Of a stretch of DNA of 10,704 nt, positions 4,727-10,704 are shown piece after piece. Position 1 is the stretch's first letter. The number at the start of each line of letters is the position of its first letter. A model generated the notes under the pieces. The model saw only the letters and a program-made list of their open reading frames with translations, was not told the DNA's origin and did not search any database. The position numbers and the translations under genes are program-made. The stretch is from CAHJXF01 sp964657795 (lineage in GTDB: Bacteria > Pseudomonadota > Gammaproteobacteria > Burkholderiales > Burkholderiaceae_D): positions 1-10,704 of the forward strand of contig CAZZWS010000143.1 of the NCBI GenBank assembly GCA_964657795.1, given 5' to 3'.

Positions 4727-6358
4727 TCAAGCCTGCCGGGTGCCGCGTGCCCGGTCGATCAGCGCGGTCGTCGACGCGTCGTGCTCGCCGTGCCCGTTCT
4801 GCTCCAGCTCGTCGACGATGCTTTTCGCCAGAACCTTGCCCAGTTCGACGCCCCACTGGTCGAACGAATCGACGTCCCAGATCGCGCCCTGCACCATCAC
4901 CTTGTGCTCGTAGAGCGCGATCAGCGCGCCGAGCGCGTGGGGGTCGAGCCGTTGCAGCACGATGGTGTTCGACGGCCGGTTGCCGGGGAAGGTCTTGTGC
5001 GGCGCGAGCCGGTCGGCCTCGCCGGCATCGATGCCCGCGGCGATCAGCTCGGCCTTCGCTTCGGCCGTGGTCTTGCCGCGCATCAGCGCCTCGCTCTGCG
5101 CGAAGCAGTTGGCGAGCAGCGCGCGATGGTGGTCGAGATGCGCGTGGCTGGGGTCGATGACGGCGATGAAGTCGATCGGCGCCCACTCGGTGCCCTGATG
5201 CAGGCACTGGAAATACGCGTGCTGGGCGTTGGTGCCGGGCTGCCCCCAGATCACCGGCACGGTCCGCGAAGCGACCGGGGCGCCGGCGAGATCGACCGAC
5301 TTGCCGTTGCTCTCCATCTCGACCTGCTGCATGTGGGCCGGCAACAATTCCAGGTGCTGGTGATAGGGCGCGATGCACACGCTGCGCGCGCCGAGCACGT
5401 CGGCGTTGAGGATGCCCATCAACGCGAGCCGGACCGGCATGTTGGCTTCGAGCGGCGCCGTGCGGAAGTGCTCGTCCATCGCGGCCGCGCCGGCGAGCAG
5501 CTCACGAAAGCGCGCCATGCCGCACGACAGCGCGATCGGCAGGCCGATGGCGGACCACAGCGAGTAGCGGCCGCCGACCCAGTCCCAGAAACCGAACATG
5601 TTCTTCGTGTCGATGCCGAACGCGGCGACGTCCTTCGCGTTGGTGGACACCGCGACGAAGTGCCGATGCAACTCGGCCTCGGGCACGCCGCCGGCCAGCG
5701 ACCAGTCGCGCGCCGACCGCGCGTTCATCATCGTCTCGGCCGTCGTGAAGGTCTTCGACGCGATGACGAACAGCGTCGTCGCGGCGTCGAGGCGACGCAA
5801 CGCATCGTCGAGCGCATGCGCGTCGACGTTGGCGACGAAGTGGACAGCCAACCGCTGATGGCGATACGAACTCAACGCGGCCTCGGCGAAGCGCGGGCCG
5901 AGGTCCGACCCGCCGATGCCGATGTGGACCACGTCGGTGATCGCACGGCCGTCGTGGCCCTTCCACGTCCCGGCACGAACCTGCTCGCTGAACGCCTCCA
6001 TGTGGTCGAGCACCGCGTGGACGTCGCCCATCACGTCCTTGCCGTCGGCCGAGAACTTCGCGTCGCGGGACGCGCGCAGCGCGACGTGCAGCACCGCGCG
6101 ATGCTCGGTGACGTTGATCCGGTCGCCGGCATACATCGCGTCGCGTCGGGCTTCGACGTCGGCGGCGCGGGCGAGCGCGAACAACGCCGCCAGCGTCGCG
6201 TCGTCGACGCGGTTCTTCGACGCGTCGAGCACGAGGCCGGCGGCGTCGACGCTGTGCCTGGCCAGCCGGCCCGCGTCGGCCGTGAACATGGCGGACATCG
6301 TCGGGACGGCTTCGCTGGCCTGTCGAAGGGCGGACCACTGCGGGTCGAGTGAGGTCAT
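4727..6358 (-). CDS. pgi: Glucose-6-phosphate isomerase
   Basis: 543 residues, close to the 549 of E. coli Pgi. It interconverts glucose 6-phosphate and fructose 6-phosphate in glycolysis and gluconeogenesis (cytoplasm). Two SIS domains are present. Substrate-binding HIGIGGSDLGP (145-155) and SKTFTTAET (201-209) are intact; signature 1 includes DWVGGRYSLWSAIG with Arg264; the catalytic Glu349 lies in EMESNGK, His380 in GTNAQHAYF, and Lys508 in signature 2 FDQWGVELGK. All key residues are present, so it should be active. The start is ATG 6358 (MTSLDPQWSALR); a TTG 11 codons upstream is less likely. No good Shine-Dalgarno is seen. It is divergent from the GFA gene with 93 bp between and lies upstream of bfd on the same strand, which has its own promoter. 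There is no sign of an operon link to iron genes. Confidence 0.97.
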   Translation of the reverse strand: MTSLDPQWSALRQASEAVPTMSAMFTADAGRLARHSVDAAGLVLDASKNRVDDATLAALFALARAADVEARRDAMYAGDRINVTEHRAVLHVALRASRDAKFSADGKDVMGDVHAVLDHMEAFSEQVRAGTWKGHDGRAITDVVHIGIGGSDLGPRFAEAALSSYRHQRLAVHFVANVDAHALDDALRRLDAATTLFVIASKTFTTAETMMNARSARDWSLAGGVPEAELHRHFVAVSTNAKDVAAFGIDTKNMFGFWDWVGGRYSLWSAIGLPIALSCGMARFRELLAGAAAMDEHFRTAPLEANMPVRLALMGILNADVLGARSVCIAPYHQHLELLPAHMQQVEMESNGKSVDLAGAPVASRTVPVIWGQPGTNAQHAYFQCLHQGTEWAPIDFIAVIDPSHAHLDHHRALLANCFAQSEALMRGKTTAEAKAELIAAGIDAGEADRLAPHKTFPGNRPSNTIVLQRLDPHALGALIALYEHKVMVQGAIWDVDSFDQWGVELGKVLAKSIVDELEQNGHGEHDASTTALIDRARGTRQA

Positions 6359-6405
6359 GGGAGAGAGCCGGTCATGGGGAAGACGCAACAATAGTACGGA
6401 TGCGA

Positions 6406-6426
6406 ACCGTCGCGTGTGGCGACGGT
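6406..6426 (+). repeat. Perfect hairpin in the pgi/GFA divergent intergenic region
   Basis: ACCGTCGC (6406-6413) and GCGACGGT (6419-6426) form a perfect 8-bp stem with a 5-nt GTGTG loop, 25 bp before the GFA start. With divergent genes on each side it is unlikely to be a terminator. It could be an operator for a dimeric regulator or a 5' leader hairpin of the GFA transcript. No convincing -35/-10 pair was identified nearby. Confidence 0.5.
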
Positions 6427-6451
6427 CTGTCGACGACTACGGGAGAAGAAC

Positions 6452-6937
6452 ATGAAACTCGAAGGGTCCTGTCACTGCGGCGCCGTCCGCTTCAGCCTGG
6501 AGTCCGACAGCGCCGTGCCGTTCATGCATTGCCACTGCTCGATCTGTCGCAAGACGGCCGGCGGTGGCGGCCATGCGATCAACCTCGGCGGCGATGCGCG
6601 GACGATGACGGTGAAGGGGGAGCGTCATCTGGGCAAGTACCACGCGCTGATGCGCGAGCCGGGCAAGCGTGCCACGCGATCGAAGGCCGAGCGACGCTTC
6701 TGCGTGAGATGCGGCAGCGCGCTGTGGCTGTGGGACCCGCGCTGGCCGGAACTGATCCATCCGCACGCGTCAGCGATCGACACGCCGTTGCCGAAGCCGC
6801 CGGCCGTCGTCGAAGCCGCACTCGCGTTCGTCCCGGACTGGGTCGACGTGCCGAAGGGGAAGGGTCACGTGCATTGCGACGAATGGCCTGCCGAGTCGCT
6901 GAAGGCCTGGCACGAGCGACATCGTGTCGTGACCTGA
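6452..6937 (+). CDS. GFA/CENP-V domain zinc protein (glutathione-dependent formaldehyde-activating family)
   Basis: 161 residues, a single GFA (DUF636) domain. The Cys-rich zinc-binding pattern is complete: GSCHCGAVRF (Cys7, Cys9), MHCHCSICRK (Cys27, Cys29, Cys32) and RFCVRCGSALW (Cys84, Cys87). Named members react glutathione with formaldehyde, but most homologues lack a shown activity, so the substrate is unknown; no formaldehyde dehydrogenase is nearby. ATG 6452 is chosen because GGGAG (6441-6445) lies 6 nt upstream and the family motif begins at residue 5. No signal peptide, so it is cytoplasmic. It is a single gene divergent from pgi, and its end meets the end of the hydrate repair gene at a tandem repeat and an assembly gap. 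The family is certain, the function is not. Confidence 0.9.
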   Translation: MKLEGSCHCGAVRFSLESDSAVPFMHCHCSICRKTAGGGGHAINLGGDARTMTVKGERHLGKYHALMREPGKRATRSKAERRFCVRCGSALWLWDPRWPELIHPHASAIDTPLPKPPAVVEAALAFVPDWVDVPKGKGHVHCDEWPAESLKAWHERHRVVT

Positions 6938-6959
6938 TCAGCGGGTCGAATCAGCGGGT
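6937..6959. repeat. 13-bp tandem repeat next to an assembly gap
   Basis: ATCAGCGGGT occurs at 6937-6946 and 6950-6959 (period 13, unit ATCAGCGGGTCGA), and the N-run begins at the next base. The repeat probably continues into the gap and caused the assembly break. Its first base is the last base of the GFA stop. On the minus strand it reads ACCCGCTGA, which could supply the stop of the hydrate repair gene (T-R-stop at 6951-6953). Confidence 0.65.
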
Positions 6960-6969
6960 NNNNNNNNNN
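6960..6969. other. Assembly gap of 10 N
   Basis: Ten unknown bases, probably a placeholder length. The last codons of the hydrate repair gene fall here. Confidence 0.98.
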
Positions 6970-8471
6970 ATGCGCCCGATTGATGGCCTCGCGGATCGCC
7001 GGGATCAGCTCCGTCGCCGCGAGCCCGACCGGGCCGACGCCCGCGGCCACCAGGTCGTCGGCGGCCTTGCCGTGCAGCCACACCGCCGCACAGGCCGCTT
7101 CCAGCGGATCGGGGTGCTGCGCCAGCAGGCCGGCCACGAGCCCGCACAGCACGTCGCCGGTGCCCCCGGTGCCGAGCGACGGATTGCCGGTCGTGTTGAT
7201 CAGCCACCTTCCGTTCGGCGCGGCGACCACGGTGCCGGCGCCCTTGACCAGCGCGACGCTCGCATAGCGCTCGGCGAGCCGCAGCGCGGCCGCGATGCGG
7301 TCCCGTTGCACGTCGTTCACGTCGCAGCCGAGGAGGCGCGCGGCTTCGAGCGGATGCGGCGTCAGTACCGCCTCGGTCNNNNNNNNNNGAGGTCCGCGTT
7401 CTTCGCAATCAGGTTGAGCCCGTCGGCGTCGATCACGAGCCGCCGGGCACGGTCGATCGCATCGCCGAGCGTCCGCGTCGCCGCTTCGCCGTGGCCGAGT
7501 CCCGGGCCGACCGCGAACACCTCGGCATCGACGTCGTCCAGCGACTCGCGGATCATCAGCTCGGGTTGCAGCACGTCGTAACCCGGTGCGTCCTTCGCGA
7601 GCAGCCGGACGTAGACGCGTCCCGCGCCGGCATGCAGCGCCATCCGTGACGCCATCAACGCCGCTCCGACCATGCCGTGGTCGCCGCCGATCACCGCGAC
7701 GCTGCCGTTGCTGCCCTTGTGACTGTTGAGCCGCCGCGGGGCGAAGACGGCCGCGAAGTCGTGGGGTCCGTTGATGGCGCCGACGTCCCGGCTCGCGGCG
7801 TCGTCACGACCCTGGTCGTGGCCGTCGACCCCGAGCGGATCGACCGTGACGACGCCGACGTGATCGACCGCGTCTCCCGTGTGCAGCCCCGGCTTGTCGG
7901 CGATGAACGTGATCGTGCGATCCGCATCGATCGCGTCATCGAAGACGTGGCCGGTGTCCGCATCGACGCCGCTCGGAACGTCGATCGCCAACACCGGGAC
8001 ACGGGCCGCCGAACGGGCAGCATTCGCCGCGATGATCCAGCTCTTCGCCTTGCCTTCCGGTGCGCGTTTGAACCCGATTCCGAAAAGTCCGTCGACGATC
8101 AGCACGGCGCCGGCGATCAGCGGCAGCGGGTCGGCGACCACCCAGCGCTGGCCGTCGGCGTCGGCCCAGCGCGACCACGCGATGGCCGCGTCGCCGTGAT
8201 ACGCATCGGCCGCGCCCAGCAGCGCCACGCGCACGTCGATGCCCTGTTCGTGCAGCACGCGAGCGGCCACGAGCGCATCGCCGCCGTTGTTGCCGGGACC
8301 CGCGAGGACGAGGACGAAGCCGCCGCGCTCCGCGGTCATCGTCGCGGCGAGGCGTGCGACCGACGCACCGGCGCGCTCCATCAGGCCGGGCTGCGGATGA
8401 CCGGCGAGAGCACCGGATTCCAGTGCCCGCAACGCTTGCACACGCAACAGTCTCGATCGGGGTTCAGTCAT
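6970..8471 (-). CDS. nnr: Bifunctional NAD(P)H-hydrate epimerase / ADP-dependent NAD(P)H-hydrate dehydratase, interrupted by an assembly gap
   Basis: This enzyme repairs damaged NAD(P)HX: the YjeF_N domain epimerises R- to S-hydrate and the ribokinase-like C-terminal domain dehydrates the S form using ADP. N-domain motifs: GPGNNGGDALVAARVL (58-73), DGLFGIG (127-133), AIDVPSGVDADTG (162-174) and FIADKPGLHTG. C-domain motifs: NSHKGSNGSVAVIGG (249-263), VGPGLG and VIDADGLNLIA; then, past the gap at 7379-7388, TEAVLTPHPLEAARLLG, VKGAGTV and the nucleotide-binding NPSLGTGGTGDVL. The two sides are not in frame across exactly 10 N, but the domain logic is continuous and only a few residues seem missing, so the true gap is probably another length and the gene intact. 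The C-terminus runs into the second gap; a stop at 6951-6953 is plausible. ATG 8471 overlaps dadA by 8 bp, so the two are probably coupled. Confidence 0.92.
7379..7388. other. Assembly gap of 10 N inside the hydrate repair gene
   Basis: Ten unknown bases between the VIDADGLNLIAKNADL segment and TEAVLTPHP of the dehydratase domain. The frame is restored only if the true length is 2 modulo 3, so 10 is almost surely a placeholder. Confidence 0.98.
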
Positions 8472-9729
8472 AGCGGGCGACGGTGAGTCCTTCGAGATCG
8501 ATCTCGGGCACGCGCTGGCTGATCACGTCGGCCAGGATGCGGCCCGAGCCCGCGGCCATGCTCCAGCCGGTCGAGCCGTGTCCGAGATTGAGGTAGATGT
8601 TGGGATGACGGGTCGGACCGAGCACCGGCGGGCCGTCGGGCAGCATCGGCCGCGCGCCCACCCACCAGCTCGCGGTCTGGTAATGCGCGGCTCCGGGAAA
8701 CCAGTCACGCGCCACTTTGAGCAGCGTCGCGAACGCGCGTTCGGCCTGGCGCGTCTCCAGTGACAACGTGTGATTGCCCAGATCGGCGATCCCCGACACG
8801 CGGACGCGATTGCCGAGCCGGGTGATGCCGACCCGATAGGTCTCGTCGATCACCGACGCGATCGGCGCGTAGGTCGGCTCGCGGATGGCGACGGACGCCG
8901 AGTAGCCCTTGACCGGATACAGCGGCAGCGCGATGCCGAGGCGACGCAGCAGCGCCATGCTGGCCATGCCGGCCGCGACGACGACGGCATCCGTGCGACG
9001 TTCGATCGGCTGGCCATCGACACGCAGGCGCAGTGCCACGCCACGGTCATCGGATCGCAGATCGTCGACCGCCGTGCCGAATTCGAAGCGCACCCCGCGC
9101 TCTTCCGCGAAAGCCTTGAGCTGGCGCGTGAACAGCGGGCAGTTGCCGGCCTCCGCGTCGCTCACGAGCAGGCCGGCCGCGAACGCGAGGTCGCTCAGTC
9201 CCGGTTCGCGCACCCGGCATTCGTCCGGGGACAGCAGCCGGTTCTCGATGCCGGCTTCGTTGAGCAGGGCCGTCGTCTTCCCCGCCGCGCTCACGTCGCG
9301 TTCGGTGCGCAGCAGCTGCAGCACGCCCCCCGTTCGTTCGTAGGCGAAGCCGTGGAGCCGGCGCCACTCGGCCATCACGTCGCGGCTGTACGACGCCACG
9401 CGTTGCATGCGTTCCTGGTTGACGCGGAAGCTGGCGAAGCGACACGCACCCAGCCAGGCGGCCAGCCAGCGCCAGGCCGCGAGGTCGAGTCCCGGCGCGA
9501 AGCGGATCGCCGCGTCGCGCGTGAGCAGCGACGACAGGACGCGGCGCGGCATGCCCGGCGCGGCCCCGGGCGAGATGCAGGCCGGCGTCATCAATCCCGC
9601 GTGGCCGTAGCTCGCTTCCTGCGCGACGCCGCGATTGCGTTCGACGACGGTGACTTCGCAGCCGACTTCGGCGAGCGACCAGGCGGTGCAGACGCCGACG
9701 ATGCCGCCTCCGATCACGGTCACCCGCAT
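8464..9729 (-). CDS. dadA: D-amino-acid dehydrogenase-like FAD oxidoreductase (DadA family)
   Basis: 421 residues, matching DadA (about 416-432). DadA oxidatively deaminates D-amino acids to 2-oxo acids and ammonia, passing electrons from FAD to the respiratory chain at the inner membrane face. The N-terminal Rossmann motif GGGIVG (7-12) is followed by Glu30, which binds the FAD ribose. ASYGHAGLMTP (39-49), YPVKGYS (271-277), WVGARPMLPDGPPVLG (356-371) and NLGHGSTGWSMAAGSG (381-396) are characteristic of DadA. The start is ATG 9729; translation begins directly at the FAD motif. No strong Shine-Dalgarno is seen. It overlaps the start of the hydrate repair gene by 8 bp and lies 151 bp downstream of a DUF1445 gene on the same strand. 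There is no alanine racemase (dadX) beside it. The substrate is uncertain; a related D-hydroxyproline or other D-amino-acid specificity is possible. Confidence 0.9.
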   Translation of the reverse strand: MRVTVIGGGIVGVCTAWSLAEVGCEVTVVERNRGVAQEASYGHAGLMTPACISPGAAPGMPRRVLSSLLTRDAAIRFAPGLDLAAWRWLAAWLGACRFASFRVNQERMQRVASYSRDVMAEWRRLHGFAYERTGGVLQLLRTERDVSAAGKTTALLNEAGIENRLLSPDECRVREPGLSDLAFAAGLLVSDAEAGNCPLFTRQLKAFAEERGVRFEFGTAVDDLRSDDRGVALRLRVDGQPIERRTDAVVVAAGMASMALLRRLGIALPLYPVKGYSASVAIREPTYAPIASVIDETYRVGITRLGNRVRVSGIADLGNHTLSLETRQAERAFATLLKVARDWFPGAAHYQTASWWVGARPMLPDGPPVLGPTRHPNIYLNLGHGSTGWSMAAGSGRILADVISQRVPEIDLEGLTVARYD

Positions 9730-9880
9730 GCGGGCACGCGACGAGGCCGCAAGGCGGGTTCGGGCTTGAACAGCGGAAGACAGGTGCGGCGCGAAGCCAT
9801 CGGAGAATCGGGAGAAGTGGAGCAGGACGAAAGGCGCGAGTCGTGGGGCGATCGCGCGGACCGCGGATGATAACGGCGCT
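9730..9880. other. Intergenic region between DUF1445 gene and dadA
   Basis: 151 bp without a convincing gene. I saw no intrinsic terminator, strong promoter or riboswitch-like structure. It may hold a dadA promoter, or the genes may be co-transcribed. Confidence 0.5.
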
Positions 9881-10666
9881 TCAGCGCACGAGCGATCGGA
9901 TCAGGGCGTCGGTGACGAACATCCTGCCGGGCGCATGCGTGATGCAGAACGGCAGTCGGGCCGCGACCGCGACGGCCTGGGGCGTGACGCCGCAGGCCCA
10001 GAACACCGGCAGCTCGTCGGGATGCACGGCGACCGCGTCGCCGTAGTCGGGCTTCGCCAGATCGGCGATGCCGAGGGCCCTCGGATCGCCGACATGCACC
10101 GGCGCGCCGTGCACGTCCGGGTAGCGGCCGGAGATCTCGGCGGCACGAGCGACGTCCGCCACCTTCACCGGCCGCATGCTGACGACCATCGGGCCGTGGA
10201 AGACGCCGGCGGGCCGGCAATCGATCGCACTGCGGTACATCGAGACGTTGACGCCTTCGTCGACGTGCCGCAGCGGGATGCCGCCCTCGATCAGCGCGGC
10301 CTCGAACGAGAAGCTGCAGCCGATCAGGAAGCTGACGAGATCGTCGCGCCACAGGTCGACGAGATCGTCCGGCTCGTCGGCGAGGACGCCGTCGCGCCAC
10401 ACGCGATAGCGGGGCAGGTCGGTGCGCAGGTCGCTGCCCGGGGCGAGCAGCGATTCGGTGCGGCCGGCTTCGAGGACTTCGACGAGCGGGCAGGGCTTCG
10501 GGTTGCGCTGGCAGAACAGCAGGAAATCGAAGGCCACGTCGCGCGGCACGATCATCAGGTTGGCCTGGACGCGGCCGGGCGCGACACCGGCGGTCTGGCC
10601 GGTGAACGAGCCGTCGCGGCAGCCCAGGCGAATCGATTCGGGCGAGCGATGGTCGATGGCGCTCAT
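9881..10666 (-). CDS. DUF1445 family putative hydro-lyase (D-glutamate cyclase-like)
   Basis: 261 residues, the usual length for bacterial DUF1445 'putative hydro-lyase' proteins. Family blocks in order: GRVQANLMIVP (31-41), NPKPCPLVEV (55-64), TDLPRYRVWRDG (82-93), FLIGCSFSFEAAL (113-125), MRPVK (164-168), PDYGD (206-210), VFWACGVTPQ (221-230) and THAPGRMFVTD (243-253). A mammalian mitochondrial protein containing this domain converts D-glutamate to 5-oxo-D-proline; bacterial members are mostly untested. The start is taken as ATG 10666 (MSAIDHRSPES) because similarity starts there; ATG 10702 would add 12 residues encoded by a tandem repeat. The neighbouring dadA supports a role in D-amino-acid turnover, but that is inference. 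Cytoplasmic, no signal peptide. Confidence 0.88.
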   Translation of the reverse strand: MSAIDHRSPESIRLGCRDGSFTGQTAGVAPGRVQANLMIVPRDVAFDFLLFCQRNPKPCPLVEVLEAGRTESLLAPGSDLRTDLPRYRVWRDGVLADEPDDLVDLWRDDLVSFLIGCSFSFEAALIEGGIPLRHVDEGVNVSMYRSAIDCRPAGVFHGPMVVSMRPVKVADVARAAEISGRYPDVHGAPVHVGDPRALGIADLAKPDYGDAVAVHPDELPVFWACGVTPQAVAVAARLPFCITHAPGRMFVTDALIRSLVR

Positions 10667-10668
10667 GA

Positions 10669-10704
10669 GCCCACTGATAGGCCCACTCGTAGGCCTACTC
10701 ATAG
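10669..10704. repeat. Three imperfect 12-bp tandem repeats at the window edge
   Basis: GCCCACTGATAG, GCCCACTCGTAG and GCCTACTCATAG follow one another up to the last base. They lie just upstream of the DUF1445 start and in frame with it, and on the minus strand would read as four-residue repeats (SRPT, SGPI, SGL). The repeat may extend beyond the window and could explain a contig end here. Confidence 0.75.

Noticed and set aside
4781..6352. 523-codon open frame antisense to pgi
   Set aside because: Composition is Arg/Val/His/Asp-rich mirror sequence; pgi on the other strand has every catalytic residue.
6937..6959. CRISPR-like repeat
   Set aside because: Unit is only 13 bp, fewer than two full copies, no spacers and no cas genes.
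7677..8486. 269-codon open frame antisense to the hydrate repair gene
   Set aside because: Shadow of the YjeF_N coding strand; no domain, skewed composition.
8770..9870. 366-codon open frame antisense to dadA
   Set aside because: Shadow frame; dadA has full FAD-binding and family motifs.

Overview
This is a GC-rich window (about two thirds G+C by eye), almost fully coding, with short intergenic gaps and bacterial operon structure. Bacterioferritin, the bacterioferritin-associated ferredoxin and the small Cys-rich protein behind feoB look most like those of Betaproteobacteria such as Burkholderiales. A GC-rich gammaproteobacterium is also possible. Two runs of exactly 10 N (6960-6969, 7379-7388) show that this is a scaffolded draft assembly. 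The first ~310 bases encode the middle of an actinobacterial-type HisC aminotransferase that stops abruptly, so the left edge may be a chimeric join.

Layout. 1-353: truncated hisC fragment. 359-964 (+): AhpD/carboxymuconolactone-decarboxylase-like peroxidase protein. 965-1184: intergenic, with a probable Fur box before feo. 1185-3773 (+): feoA-feoB-small Cys-rich membrane protein, a tight iron(II) uptake operon (4-bp overlap, then a 1-bp gap). 3814-4605 (-): bfr and bfd, convergent to feo, transcribed bfd then bfr from a promoter whose -10 lies inside a strong palindromic Fur box. 4727-6358 (-): pgi. 6452-6937 (+): GFA/CENP-V-type zinc protein. About 6970-8471 (-): bifunctional NAD(P)H-hydrate repair enzyme, cut by an assembly gap. 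8464-9729 (-): DadA-like D-amino-acid dehydrogenase, overlapping the repair gene by 8 bp. 9881-10666 (-): DUF1445 putative hydro-lyase/D-glutamate cyclase family. The window ends in a 12-bp tandem repeat.

Two themes stand out. The first is an iron-homeostasis island: uptake (FeoA, FeoB, a possible FeoC-like helper) faces storage and release (Bfr, Bfd), each unit with its own Fur-like site. The second is a possible D-amino-acid group, in which a D-glutamate-cyclase-family protein, a D-amino-acid dehydrogenase and a metabolite-repair enzyme lie in the same direction. No tRNA, rRNA, CRISPR array, insertion sequence or phage gene was seen. No stretch over 300 bp lacks a gene. I see known families in an informative arrangement rather than a clearly new system; the least characterised component is the small Cys-rich protein after feoB.
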